From Asticcacaulis tiandongensis (GTDB lineage: Bacteria; Pseudomonadota; Alphaproteobacteria; Caulobacterales; Caulobacteraceae): a stretch of DNA of 64,000 bases. Positions 9,936 to 19,360 of this stretch are shown piece by piece; within the stretch, counting starts at the first letter, position 1; every line of letters starts with the position of its first letter. The notes beneath the pieces are model-generated. The model saw nothing but the letters and a program-made list of their open reading frames with translations, was not told the origin of the DNA and made no database searches. The translations under genes were made by a program, and so were the position numbers. The stretch is from the NCBI RefSeq assembly GCF_006475605.1, contig NZ_ML636837.1, positions 265,468 through 329,467 of the forward strand, in the 5' to 3' direction.

Positions 9936-12090
9936 CACATTCACTCTCTAACCGCTGAAGTTCAAAAATTTCTGCCACTCGCCTGTTAAAAGCGCCCTTC
10001 GAATGACGCTCCCGTATCAGCGCATTTGCTTTTGACACCTTATGAGCAATCAAGGCGTCGTCCTGATATAATGCGGCAAGAGCTTGAACATAATTGTTCG
10101 CGACAACATCATCGTCAGCATCTCCATCCACCACATAACCGGTCTGTGCCGACAATATCTCACCTATACCACCCACAAGAGTTGAAATAACAGGAAGTTC
10201 TGCAGCCATGGCCTCCAGTATTACGTTAGGTAGTCCATCAAAAGCGGTTGTATAGATCAAGGCATCATAACGGTTTGTATCGAAACTATCGAAACCTTCA
10301 AAGCCACCTATATATTTGAGATTAGCACTGCCTTGAAATACTGTCGCGTCCACACCCCCACTTGCGGCGCTGCCATATGCTTCGATGACAAGCCAGGGCA
10401 TGGACAATTGCAGTTTATTCGCAATTTTGCGCAATAACTCCGGGCGCTTTTGCTCATCAATCCGTGACGCCCACAAAAGACGATTTTGAGGCTTTATTTG
10501 CAGCTCTTTCCGACGTGCCGGAACAGCGCACTCAGCATACAGAGCGTGCATCTTACCGGCTGCACCGCCACCAAGAAGAGCATTGGCAGTTTCTAAAATA
10601 CCGCCATGATCAGAAATAATACCAGAAAAGTCTGAATAGTGCTCCGATATTAAATCAAATCCATAGCCATTAGTATAGCCTATACCGCCATGATAGGTAT
10701 GCTCTTCACAGAAATAGTAATTATAAGTAGGTATGGTTTTGATTTTATGGCCATATTTACGCACAAAATTGTCAGCATAGATTGAGTTTTTAACGTGTAT
10801 TCGCTTTAACCCTTGGAGGTTTCCCACAATTCGAAACGAAATTAACTCTACATCAGCTTGGGAAAGCCCCACCACACCCAAACGATGCAGATCAATAAAT
10901 AGGCTATTTGCGGGCAACCGCTCAAGCCATTCATGTTTTGTAACTTGTTCGCCGCCCAGCACTAAAATACGTGTTCCGGGATCGATTTCTGACAGACTGT
11001 CCAGAACAGATATTATAAATTTTTCTGCCCCGCCCTTAGACATCGAGGGCAGGAGCACAACATCAGTAAATGCGCCACCCTCAATTATTCGTTCGCATAA
11101 TTCAAAATAAGCCCGACAAGCGTTGCTGGGTTGCATGAAATTCGACCCAGCATGCCGATACTTCAGAATCCCCATGCTAACGGCAGGATCAATCTGGTTG
11201 GCACCAGCAACCAATTCATTCATAAAAGCATCATTGACGAATGAATTTAAGGAGAAAACAGGCTCAGGGGCCTTATATATCTTCTCTTTATTCATCTCCA
11301 TCCACGTTAGCTTAACAAACGTCTCCGGTTCGAAATATTTGCTCGCCGGTATTAGTCGCGAACTGAGTGTGTCCGCCTGCCTGAGCAGACTTCCCGCTCG
11401 CTGACGGTAAAAAACGATAGTACTTTTTGCGACCTGTATTTCCAACCCCGCAGCCAGGCATTCACAGTTAAAATGCCAATCCTCATATGCGTAACCACTT
11501 GATAGGGACACGTCAGCAAAACGAACTCGGTCACTATGCTCGCGACGGAACATCACGCGTGAAACATATGGATGTTTGTCGAAGAATACCGCAGGGCTTA
11601 TATGCTCAGAATTATAGAATTTCCAAATGTAGCAGTCTGTGCCAAATCCAAAATAATATTCAGGAAATACAATAGTGTTTGATGATGACGAATGAGCCGT
11701 CATATACATTTTATGCAGATAGTTAAAAGAAACCAGATCATCTGCATCTGCCGTTGCTATGTAAGTTCCTCGCGCTACTTTGATGCCATCATTACGTGAC
11801 AGTCCAAGTGAGCCGTTGGATACCTTAATAATTTGCACCCCATCAAACGCTTTATAATTATAGGCATCTATAAGCGAAGCCGTCTCCACATCCGCCCTAT
11901 CTAGTACGACTACAATTTCAGTACTTAAACCATGTATACGCGCGTATTGAGCCGCCTCCCCCAATGACAATATAGTACGGTGCAAATAACGGTACTCATT
12001 GTGTGCATTTAAAATAATGGAGATATCAACAGACACATTTCCATAATATGAGGTATTTTTATCAGAAATTCCGCGTGCTGATTTTATCAT
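9928..12090 (-). CDS. Bifunctional GT2-GT4 glycosyltransferase
   Basis: The first 250 residues form a GT2 domain: VDISIILNAHNE, SLGLSRNDGI and the DxD-like TADADDL. After a linker comes a GT-B fold GT4 domain (about 340-710) with a Gly-rich SKGGAEKFI N-terminal loop, RLLWASRIDEQKRPE, and the E-x7-E region DGLPNVILEAMA. Two active sites suggest addition of two successive sugars. It is a paralogue of the protein at 16127-18613 along its whole length, except that it lacks the coiled-coil tail, which is encoded by the next gene with an 8-bp overlap. I chose the ATG at 12090; a TTG at 12159 would add 23 residues and leave seven bases to rfbA. Confidence 0.88.
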   Translation of the reverse strand: MIKSARGISDKNTSYYGNVSVDISIILNAHNEYRYLHRTILSLGEAAQYARIHGLSTEIVVVLDRADVETASLIDAYNYKAFDGVQIIKVSNGSLGLSRNDGIKVARGTYIATADADDLVSFNYLHKMYMTAHSSSSNTIVFPEYYFGFGTDCYIWKFYNSEHISPAVFFDKHPYVSRVMFRREHSDRVRFADVSLSSGYAYEDWHFNCECLAAGLEIQVAKSTIVFYRQRAGSLLRQADTLSSRLIPASKYFEPETFVKLTWMEMNKEKIYKAPEPVFSLNSFVNDAFMNELVAGANQIDPAVSMGILKYRHAGSNFMQPSNACRAYFELCERIIEGGAFTDVVLLPSMSKGGAEKFIISVLDSLSEIDPGTRILVLGGEQVTKHEWLERLPANSLFIDLHRLGVVGLSQADVELISFRIVGNLQGLKRIHVKNSIYADNFVRKYGHKIKTIPTYNYYFCEEHTYHGGIGYTNGYGFDLISEHYSDFSGIISDHGGILETANALLGGGAAGKMHALYAECAVPARRKELQIKPQNRLLWASRIDEQKRPELLRKIANKLQLSMPWLVIEAYGSAASGGVDATVFQGSANLKYIGGFEGFDSFDTNRYDALIYTTAFDGLPNVILEAMAAELPVISTLVGGIGEILSAQTGYVVDGDADDDVVANNYVQALAALYQDDALIAHKVSKANALIRERHSKGAFNRRVAEIFELQRLESECDA

Positions 12091-12166
12091 TTTAGAACCA
12101 AATCTATTTAATTTCAAATATAATAATCTGCAGAATACAGTTATGAGTTTTGACCACAATACTAAT

Positions 12167-13042
12167 TTATCTGCTTTCCAAGCATTTTATAAGATAACGG
12201 CCGTAGTCATTATTATTGCATTGCTGCGCAAGAATTTCGAACTCTGACCTGTTAATGTAGCCCTTACGCCACGCGATTTCTTCCGGACAAGCAATTTTAA
12301 ATCCTTGCCGCTTTTCCATTACACGAACAAACTCCGCCGCGTCCAACAAGCTGTCAGGCGTTCCTGTATCCAGCCATGCATACCCTCGCCCGATTGGCAG
12401 AACGGTCAATTGCCCCCGCTCAAGATACGTGCGGTTCACATCCGTTATTTCATATTCCCCACGGGCCGAAGGTTTCAAGTTTGCCGCGATATCCACCACT
12501 TGATGATCATAAAAATACAAGCCTGTTACCGCCCAATTGGAGCGCGGCATCTTGGGCTTCTCCTCAATTGACATGGCTTTGAACGAGGCGTCAAATTCAA
12601 CGACACCATACCGCTCAGGGTCCGACACCTGATAGGCAAGAACCGTGGCCCCATCATTTAACGCCGTGTGCTGCTCCAGAAAGCTTGGTAAGGAAGGGCC
12701 ATAATAAATGTTATCCCCCAAAATAAGACATGAAGGCTTAGACCCGACAAAATCGGCCCCGATAATATAGGCTTGGGCCAACCCGTTTGGCTCCTGCTGA
12801 ACTGCATATGAGAGATCAATCCCCCATGCCGAACCATCCCCTAAAAGCCCCTGGAACAAGACTTGGTCATGAGGGGTGGTTATAATTAGCATCTCCCTTA
12901 TGCCCGCGGACATCAGGGTCGATAAGGAATAATAAATCATAGGCTTGTCGTATACCGGCATTAACTGCTTGGACACAACAATAGTAATGGGATGAAGGCG
13001 TGTGCCACTTCCACCGGCAAGAATAATCCCCTTCATGTCCAT
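12167..13042 (-). CDS. rfbA: Glucose-1-phosphate thymidylyltransferase
   Basis: Catalyses dTTP + glucose-1-phosphate to dTDP-glucose, the entry step of the rhamnose pathway. The nucleotidyltransferase signature [14 protein letters not shown] is at the N-terminus, with [14 protein letters not shown] soon after, ILGDNIYYG in the middle and [10 protein letters not shown] later. The 291 residues match the family. The ATG at 13042 gives the usual [11 protein letters not shown] start, and the next ATG (13036) is equally possible. It sits apart from rfbC-rfbB-rfbD, at the head of a minus-strand block with a GT2-GT4 gene seven to eighty bases downstream, depending on that gene's start. Confidence 0.96.
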   Translation of the reverse strand: MDMKGIILAGGSGTRLHPITIVVSKQLMPVYDKPMIYYSLSTLMSAGIREMLIITTPHDQVLFQGLLGDGSAWGIDLSYAVQQEPNGLAQAYIIGADFVGSKPSCLILGDNIYYGPSLPSFLEQHTALNDGATVLAYQVSDPERYGVVEFDASFKAMSIEEKPKMPRSNWAVTGLYFYDHQVVDIAANLKPSARGEYEITDVNRTYLERGQLTVLPIGRGYAWLDTGTPDSLLDAAEFVRVMEKRQGFKIACPEEIAWRKGYINRSEFEILAQQCNNNDYGRYLIKCLESR

Positions 13043-13209
13043 TTTCCGATCAAGCAAGCCAGCAAAATCCAGTTAAAGCAATTAAGGTGCAATAAATCAA
13101 GCCACCCCAAAGGATACAATTTGCAAACCGAGCGCAATGTGCGGCACTTGTGCACCTTGTTTTGCAGTGCTACACAAACCCTTTATTCTCTCCATATTGA
13201 TAAAATTTA

Positions 13210-13932
13210 ATGACTGATGCTTATATTCAGACAATCGGAAATCTGATCTCCGAAATAGAATCCTTCGTACTTAAAGCCGTGCCGGAACTTAACCGCATGC
13301 GGTATGATGTGACCTGGAAACCTGACGGCAGTCCCGTTACTGCCGCTGATAAATGGCTTGAGGACGAGATAAGCCGCATCCTGACAAAAAAACTGCCCGG
13401 TCTGACCTTTATCGGTGAGGAAACCTGGCAACCCGACGCCATGAGCGTAAATGACTGGGTGGCTGTGCTGGACCCGATCGACGGCACCGAGAACTTTTGC
13501 TCAGGCCTGAAAGAATGGGGCACCTCTTTGTCAATCTGGCATAAGGGGCAGCACGCAGGCAGCCTTCTACTCATGCCCGAGTTGGGAGAGAGCATGTCCA
13601 GCGGTAATATTCCACGTGTTCCGCACTCTCGCATTGTCGGATTTTCATCGTCTCATAACGCTGAAATTTCCAAGGGATTACAGGAGAATCCAGAGGGGCG
13701 TATTATGGGCTGTGCCGTATATAACCTTTTTAATGTAATCCGTGGTTCATTTGCACGATTTATAAACCCCAAGGGAGCCTACAGCTGGGACCTGCTGGCC
13801 GGCGTGGCTCTGGCTTACGAGGCGGGGTGCATAGTTAAAATTGAAGGATCTGATTATGACGGACGTTTTCTTGAACCAAATCGGCGCTATCGCGTCGACA
13901 TACAACACAGATACGATCTTCATTCTGGGTAA
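13210..13932 (+). CDS. Inositol monophosphatase-family phosphatase
   Basis: A Mg-dependent phosphatase of the IMPase/CysQ superfamily, 240 residues. Metal-site motifs are visible: GEE (69-71), DPIDGTENF (88-96) and a C-terminal SWDLLAG. Members hydrolyse inositol phosphates, PAP or sugar phosphates. The context argues for a sugar phosphate: the 3' end overlaps by 77 bases the gene for a NeuB-type synthase, which is followed by a CMP-sugar synthetase. A phosphatase step between synthase and activation is known in mammalian sialic acid and in Kdo synthesis. That reading is inference; a PAP phosphatase is the alternative. Confidence 0.85.
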   Translation: MTDAYIQTIGNLISEIESFVLKAVPELNRMRYDVTWKPDGSPVTAADKWLEDEISRILTKKLPGLTFIGEETWQPDAMSVNDWVAVLDPIDGTENFCSGLKEWGTSLSIWHKGQHAGSLLLMPELGESMSSGNIPRVPHSRIVGFSSSHNAEISKGLQENPEGRIMGCAVYNLFNVIRGSFARFINPKGAYSWDLLAGVALAYEAGCIVKIEGSDYDGRFLEPNRRYRVDIQHRYDLHSG

Positions 13933-15388
13933 GGGGCCGTCTGCCGATCTTGTCCCTCCTGAAGTCTATGCGGGCTCTCTGGTCATCGGCCTTAATGATG
14001 CGGAACGTATCTACCCTGCCGACATATCCATTTTCCACGCTGACTGGGTCAAAAATGCACTGGCTGAAACCGGTTCTCGTGCCAGATTGTACCTGACATC
14101 GACTGACTTTCGTCCGTCCAATAATGCCGAGGTACTGTACGCGCCACACAAGCCCCTGACGCAGGAAAGCAGTGATCTGATGATCCAGCGCCTGCTCTCG
14201 GACACCTTTGTCATTGAGGATCTACTGTTCCTCTCGGCTTTGAAAGTTGCCAGACTGGCTGCCAGTTTCCGGGGACGCCCACAAACCGTGTACATGGTCG
14301 GATTTGACTTCCGACCCGAGTTAGGCTTCGCAAGCGCCGTAGGGAAACAGCACGAAAACATTGCTCAGGATGAGCAGGCCTTCCGCATTGAGATTCAGGA
14401 GAACTTTTTCCTCAATGCGCTCTATATGTTGCGCGACACCGATATAGATGTTTGCCATGTCGGCAATCGCAACTTCTCCCGCCTCAGCCCCGCCGAGCTT
14501 GCCGAACGCTTCCTGCCTATCCAGAAAGTAGATGCCTCTGAAGGGGCGCGCCAATGGGGCGTATCGGTTATAGCTGAACTGACAACCAACCATTTTGGTG
14601 ACAGGGGTCGCCTGGAGCGCATGGTGCGTGCCGCCAAAGCCGCCGGAGCCGACTATGTAAAGGTGCAAAAACGTGACGTTGCCAGTTTCTATTCCAAAGA
14701 ACAACTAGCCGCCCCGTACAAGTCGCCATTCGGTAAAACATTTGCCGACTATCGTCACCAGCTGGAACTGGATGGAGACGACTTCATTTTTCTTGAAAAT
14801 CTTTGCAATACTATCGGCATTAAATGGTTTGCATCGATTCTGGACGAACCTTCATACCGCTATCTAATGGACTTCAATCCGGCGATGGTGAAGCTGCCTT
14901 CAACCATATCTGAGCACCGTGATTATCTAGCCATTGTCGCAGACACCTGTACAAAGCCGGTTGTCCTGTCTACCGGCATGACCGATCAGGCATATGAGCA
15001 ATGGGTTCTCGAAACCTTCAGCAAGAGCGAACAGCTTTATCTGCTGCAATGCAACTCTGCTTACCCTACGCCCGCACATGACTGTAATGTTGGCGTGGTG
15101 CGTCATTATCACGCCCTGTCCAAAGCGAATCCACGCATTATTCCGGGATATTCAAGCCATGACTTTGGCTGGTTCGGCTCCGCACTGGCGGTGGCCGCTG
15201 GCGCGCGTATGGTGGAAAAGCACGTTAAACTTGGCAATACGGAATGGGCACATTTTGATGCAGTCGCCATAGACCTTACCACCGGTGATTTCAAAGATTA
15301 TGTCACCAAGATTCGTGAGACTGAAATCGTAGTTGGCACAGAAGAAAAGCAGATCAACGCCAGCGAACACCACAAGTACAGAAAATAG
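13856..15388 (+). CDS. DUF115/Maf-like domain fused to NeuB-family ulosonic acid synthase
   Basis: The first 215 residues (IFILGKGPSADLV, GLNDAER, IFHADWV, VYMVGFDF) resemble the DUF115 fold found in Maf flagellin nonulosonate transferases and, more distantly, sialyltransferases. From about residue 230 follows a NeuB TIM barrel: VIAELTTNHFGD, ADYVKVQKR, VVLSTGM, LLQCNSAYPTP, GYSSHDFGW and ARMVEKHVKL. NeuB enzymes condense phosphoenolpyruvate with an amino or neutral sugar. The C-terminal SAF (antifreeze-like) domain of bacterial NeuB is absent. The ATG at 13856 has AAGGA seven bases upstream and overlaps the preceding gene by 77 bases. Substrate is unknown: no NeuC, PseB or Leg genes are nearby. 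Confidence 0.85.
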   Translation: MTDVFLNQIGAIASTYNTDTIFILGKGPSADLVPPEVYAGSLVIGLNDAERIYPADISIFHADWVKNALAETGSRARLYLTSTDFRPSNNAEVLYAPHKPLTQESSDLMIQRLLSDTFVIEDLLFLSALKVARLAASFRGRPQTVYMVGFDFRPELGFASAVGKQHENIAQDEQAFRIEIQENFFLNALYMLRDTDIDVCHVGNRNFSRLSPAELAERFLPIQKVDASEGARQWGVSVIAELTTNHFGDRGRLERMVRAAKAAGADYVKVQKRDVASFYSKEQLAAPYKSPFGKTFADYRHQLELDGDDFIFLENLCNTIGIKWFASILDEPSYRYLMDFNPAMVKLPSTISEHRDYLAIVADTCTKPVVLSTGMTDQAYEQWVLETFSKSEQLYLLQCNSAYPTPAHDCNVGVVRHYHALSKANPRIIPGYSSHDFGWFGSALAVAAGARMVEKHVKLGNTEWAHFDAVAIDLTTGDFKDYVTKIRETEIVVGTEEKQINASEHHKYRK

Positions 15389-15419
15389 AAGAAATTTCTT
15401 AAAAATCGGATTTTTGAAG

Positions 15420-16130
15420 ATGACAGGCTATATTGGTTTCATTCCATGTCGTGCTGGCAGCGAGCGCGTTCCAAATAAGAATACGCGCCCTTTCGCCGGT
15501 TTCGAAGGTGGCTTACTGGAGCTAAAACTCCGTCAGCTAGCCGGAGTGTCCAAACTCGAAAAAATCGTCGTGTCGTCGAATGATCCGATTGTACTGGATT
15601 ATGTAGCTAGTTTTAGCCCCCACGTTGACATACTTATTGAAGCGATAAACAGGCCGAATGAATTAGGAACCAGTTCCACACCCATGGATGATTTCATTCG
15701 TTATACGGGCAATTTATCTGAGGAGGGAACAATCGTGTTCACACACGTTACCTCACCCTTTATATGCGCCAGGGAATATGAGAGCATCATATCGGCCTAT
15801 GAGAAATCCCTTAATGAGGGCTATGACTCACTTTTAACCGTAACAAAACTGCATAAGTTCCTATGGGACGAAAAAGGCCCTATCAATTACACTCCACACC
15901 CAATCAAATGGCCCCGCAGTCAGGATATACGTCCCATTTTTGAAATTAATCATGGCGCGTATGTTTTACCTTTCAAGCTTATGCGTGAAACGGGTGACCG
16001 CTTAGGCCATCGTCCCTACTTCATGCCGCTTTCCGAAATTGTTGCGATGGACATAGATTGGGAAGAACAGTTCGAGTTGTTAGAACAGATCGCACTGGCC
16101 AAAATGTCGAAGGGGGCAGTGCTGATTTGA
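15420..16130 (+). CDS. CMP-sugar (acylneuraminate-type) cytidylyltransferase
   Basis: Activates a 3-deoxy-ulosonic acid with CTP to its CMP form. The signature IPCRAGSERVPNKN stands at residues 6-19, matching the IPARGGSKxxPxKN motif of NeuA/PseF/LegF. VVSSNDPIVLDY, THVTSPF and the later DIDWEEQFELLE also fit. At 236 residues it is a single-domain form. The reading frame extends upstream to 15333, but the motif spacing supports the ATG at 15420. It follows the NeuB-type gene by 31 bases, and its stop overlaps the proposed TTG start of the next glycosyltransferase (TTGA). Confidence 0.9.
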   Translation: MTGYIGFIPCRAGSERVPNKNTRPFAGFEGGLLELKLRQLAGVSKLEKIVVSSNDPIVLDYVASFSPHVDILIEAINRPNELGTSSTPMDDFIRYTGNLSEEGTIVFTHVTSPFICAREYESIISAYEKSLNEGYDSLLTVTKLHKFLWDEKGPINYTPHPIKWPRSQDIRPIFEINHGAYVLPFKLMRETGDRLGHRPYFMPLSEIVAMDIDWEEQFELLEQIALAKMSKGAVLI

Positions 16131-18613
16131 GCACACGGCATACAGACCCCTCACTTCCTGATCAGGCGCCACTCGGCAACTCAAATTCTCCCAATCGGGA
16201 TGCCCCCATGTTTGACATCACCATAGTCCTCAACGTTCACCGTGAAATCACTTATCTGCGAAGAACGCTTCTCTCATTAGTTGAAGCGGTCACTTTTGCT
16301 CATAATGATGGCCTGAGCTGTGAACTGGTGATCGTACTCGACAACAGTGACGAACATACCCGCACGTGGATTAAGGCCGAAGACCTTTCGGCCTTTCAGG
16401 CAACACAGATTATTGAGGTGGACAACAGATCACTTGGCCTGTCACGTAACTCAGGCATTGCCATAGCCAAAGGCCAATATATTACCACGTGTGATGCAGA
16501 CGATCTCATATCTTACAATATGCTGTCAGCATGCTACCGGACAGCGCAAGCACATACCAGTGACATTGCTGTTTTTCCTGAATTTCTACTCGCATTCGGG
16601 GCGAATACACACCTGTGCCGTTATTATGGCAGCAAAGACATCTCTACCTTGTCCCTGTTCAGCGATCACCCCTATATTTCACGCATATTTTTCTCATCCG
16701 ATATCGCCCGCCGACATCCGTATAAACATGCTGATCATAGTCAGGGATATGCCTATGAGGACTGGTGCCTTAATGCCGAACTTATCGCCAACGGCATAGA
16801 GTTTGTCATCGCACCAGAAACCACGCTGTATTATCGTCAACGTCAGGGAAGCCTCCTTACCCAAGCAAATCTGGATTCAGCCCGCCTGACTCTTCCAAAC
16901 AAATTTTTGCAGCCATCAATCTATACTGAGGTAAATAAGGAAGCCGCTCAGTCCGCTATGAAGGCACTGTGGAGCACACCGACACAAGCTAGTATTCACA
17001 AAGATTTTTTTGGCAATGCTGCAAATCATCGGACGGCTCAGGCGGCGAATCTGATTGATCCAGCCATACTTTTTCACAGTGATCTCAATGTAACCTACAC
17101 AAACAAAGGCATTTCACCCGCAGCAGGGCTGGCCTATTACAAGGCCTGTCAGCTCTTAAGTCAGACCGATTATACTGATGTTATACTTTTACCATACCTC
17201 ATAGCAGGTGGGGCTGAGAAATATATACTGAATTTTATAAACGCCTTGAAAGATATCGGTGTCGGTAAGCGGTTTTTGTTTCTGTGCGGGGAACCTGTTA
17301 ATCGCCATATGTGGCTTGAGAACCTACCGGACAATAGTGATTTCATTGACCTTTACGCTCTCTGCAAAGGTGATGAGGCGGCTATCGACCTCATTACCAT
17401 ACGCCTTATCCAGTTCGCGGGTGACTCACCGCGCGTTCATGTGAAATCGTCTGCATACACGCACCGTTTTCTTCGGCGTTTTTGTAAAATTCTGAAACCA
17501 AACAGAGTTATATATTACAGATTTCCCGATGCGGTGGATAAAAGCGTCCAGCTCACATATGGCGCGACCTTCAACATACTTAGCGATCATATTGACCAGA
17601 TCGATGATGTTATCTCCGATCACGAAGCTCTGGTTGCACATGATCGGCTACGCTTTGGTGTCCTGTCGTCACGCTGGCATTGCCTGTATACGCAATGTGA
17701 TTTACCTGAAAAAATCTGGCAGCCTCCGACAAACAGTGCGAAAAAAAAGCTGCTGTGGGCGTCACGGGTCGATCCGCAGAAACGCCCTGAGATGCTTATC
17801 AAGCTGTTGGAAAAGCTTAGATCGCGTTGCCCATATATCCACATCGACATCTACGGACATTTCTCGTCGCACTACGACACCTCCCTCTTTAATGGCATTA
17901 GCAATGCAAGTTACAAAGGGGGATTCAATCAATTCAATGACTTGCCGCTAGTGGATTATACGGCATTTTTATATACATCCGACTTCGATGGCATGCCAAA
18001 TGTTCTACTAGAGGCCTTAGCCGCTGGTATGCCGGTGATAGCCCCCTCCATAGGTGGCATACCCGAAGCCATTCAGCATCAGCGCACAGGGTGGTTGCTA
18101 AAGACATCCGGAGATGACATCGACGATGCGGAAGTTTACGCAAGATGCCTTGAGACTTTTGATTTTGATCCAGACAAACTCTCCCGCATCGGGCAGGCGG
18201 CGCGGGCAAGCGTAGAGACGCGCCATGCTCACGCAATATTTTTAAATAATGTTCGCAAACTGATCGGATTGGACGCCCCCCCCCCTAACTTACCTAACAA
18301 GCCGCTCACGCCAAAACAAAAACTGGCCACCGTGCTCAGGCAATTATCAGAAAAAGAACAAGCTCTGCAGCAGGAGCGTGCACGTAGCATTAAGCTGTCA
18401 CTACAATTACATCACATGGATCACACCGTCCCCGTGGTGTTCGCTCCAGACGCTGCCGTTCACAAGCCATCCGGGCAACCGGATTTGAGGGTTGTCGAAC
18501 TTGAGCAGCAATTGCGGGCCGCACAAGACCAATTGAACAATTCACGCGTGCTAAAAGTGGCACGATATTTTGGAAGATTGATAGGCTATCAAGGGCGAAG
18601 AACATATCGGTAG
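16127..18613 (+). CDS. Bifunctional GT2-GT4 glycosyltransferase with coiled-coil tail
   Basis: A GT2 domain (FDITIVLNVHRE, SLGLSRNSGI, TTCDADDL) is followed by a GT4 domain (IAGGAEKYIL, KLLWASRVDPQKRPE, DGMPNVLLEALA) and a C-terminal coiled coil of about 100 residues. It is a full-length paralogue of the split pair at 9414-12090. I chose TTG at 16127 because AAGGGGG lies upstream and it overlaps the preceding stop; ATG at 16208 is the alternative. A run of ten C at 18276-18285 lies exactly between the GT4 domain and the tail. One added C would create TAA immediately after the run. Its position after the CMP-sugar synthetase makes it a candidate to use that product. Confidence 0.88.
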   Translation: MSTRHTDPSLPDQAPLGNSNSPNRDAPMFDITIVLNVHREITYLRRTLLSLVEAVTFAHNDGLSCELVIVLDNSDEHTRTWIKAEDLSAFQATQIIEVDNRSLGLSRNSGIAIAKGQYITTCDADDLISYNMLSACYRTAQAHTSDIAVFPEFLLAFGANTHLCRYYGSKDISTLSLFSDHPYISRIFFSSDIARRHPYKHADHSQGYAYEDWCLNAELIANGIEFVIAPETTLYYRQRQGSLLTQANLDSARLTLPNKFLQPSIYTEVNKEAAQSAMKALWSTPTQASIHKDFFGNAANHRTAQAANLIDPAILFHSDLNVTYTNKGISPAAGLAYYKACQLLSQTDYTDVILLPYLIAGGAEKYILNFINALKDIGVGKRFLFLCGEPVNRHMWLENLPDNSDFIDLYALCKGDEAAIDLITIRLIQFAGDSPRVHVKSSAYTHRFLRRFCKILKPNRVIYYRFPDAVDKSVQLTYGATFNILSDHIDQIDDVISDHEALVAHDRLRFGVLSSRWHCLYTQCDLPEKIWQPPTNSAKKKLLWASRVDPQKRPEMLIKLLEKLRSRCPYIHIDIYGHFSSHYDTSLFNGISNASYKGGFNQFNDLPLVDYTAFLYTSDFDGMPNVLLEALAAGMPVIAPSIGGIPEAIQHQRTGWLLKTSGDDIDDAEVYARCLETFDFDPDKLSRIGQAARASVETRHAHAIFLNNVRKLIGLDAPPPNLPNKPLTPKQKLATVLRQLSEKEQALQQERARSIKLSLQLHHMDHTVPVVFAPDAAVHKPSGQPDLRVVELEQQLRAAQDQLNNSRVLKVARYFGRLIGYQGRRTYR
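18276..18285 (+). repeat. C10 homopolymer inside glycosyltransferase gene
   Basis: Ten consecutive C encode the Ala-Pro-Pro-Pro junction between the GT4 domain and the coiled-coil tail. Such tracts slip during replication in phase-variable surface genes of other bacteria. With eleven C the next codon is TAA; with nine C the tail is read in a wrong frame for about 65 codons. Confidence 0.95.
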
Positions 18614-18622
18614 GGGACTGGC

Positions 18623-19360
18623 CTATCGTTTAGCCGACTCCTGCTTTTGCTTGCGCGCAAGCCGAAGCAACCCTGAAATATCCGGCCGTGCCCGCACTGT
18701 CGCGCTTTGCTGCGCCAGTGAATTCCATCGCGTGCGCAAAGCATGTCCGGTTCCTTTAACCACCTTGTGCAAACCACCGTGCTCGATGATCGAAATATTC
18801 CAACCCCAGTCTTCAAAGCCTACACGATTCTGCAAATCCGTCATTGGATAAGGCACACGCAACAACCAGTCGCGTTTCGTAAAACACAGGGCGGTCCATA
18901 TATTACTCAGTGCCAGCGCCAGCGGTTCGAATTCTGTCTGCTCCATGTCCGCATGGATATGCAGGCCTGAACTATCTCCAAAATACAAATTGATCTCAGG
19001 ATGCCATACTATGAACCGCGGATCGGCACTGGCGCACGCATGTGCTTCGGTAAGCCAGTTTTCGCTCCATAGATCATCACCATCAAGAAATGCGATCCAC
19101 TGCCCCTGAGCCACCTCAACGGCATTATTTCTTGATCGCCCCAAATCGCCGTGGTCAAAGTAAACACATCTGAGATGCGTGTCCGACATGTCTTCAGCAA
19201 GCGCAACAGTTTCAGGGTTCGCTCGATCCAGAGCCGCTATAATCTCTACTGTTAATCCGCTTTGACGTGCAAACTCCGCCGCCCGTTTAAGATTGACAAG
19301 ACTGGCTCGGGCCATTTGACCTTCGTTATGAAGATTAACAATTGCGGTAATATCTGTCAT
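18623..19360 (-). CDS. Family 2 glycosyltransferase
   Basis: A 245-residue protein consisting mainly of a GT-A domain: MTDITAIVNLHNEG at the start, GDLGRSRNNAVEVA near residue 90, and the metal site FLDGDDLW near 110. The N-terminal layout is close to the GT2 halves of the two GT2-GT4 enzymes in this locus, so it may be a truncated relative. The ATG at 19360 overlaps the stop of the upstream gene (ATGA). The 3' end lies only nine bases from the convergent stop of the plus-strand GT2-GT4 gene, with no obvious terminator between. It is the last gene of the block wzm-wzt-GT2-galE. Confidence 0.88.
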   Translation of the reverse strand: MTDITAIVNLHNEGQMARASLVNLKRAAEFARQSGLTVEIIAALDRANPETVALAEDMSDTHLRCVYFDHGDLGRSRNNAVEVAQGQWIAFLDGDDLWSENWLTEAHACASADPRFIVWHPEINLYFGDSSGLHIHADMEQTEFEPLALALSNIWTALCFTKRDWLLRVPYPMTDLQNRVGFEDWGWNISIIEHGGLHKVVKGTGHALRTRWNSLAQQSATVRARPDISGLLRLARKQKQESAKR

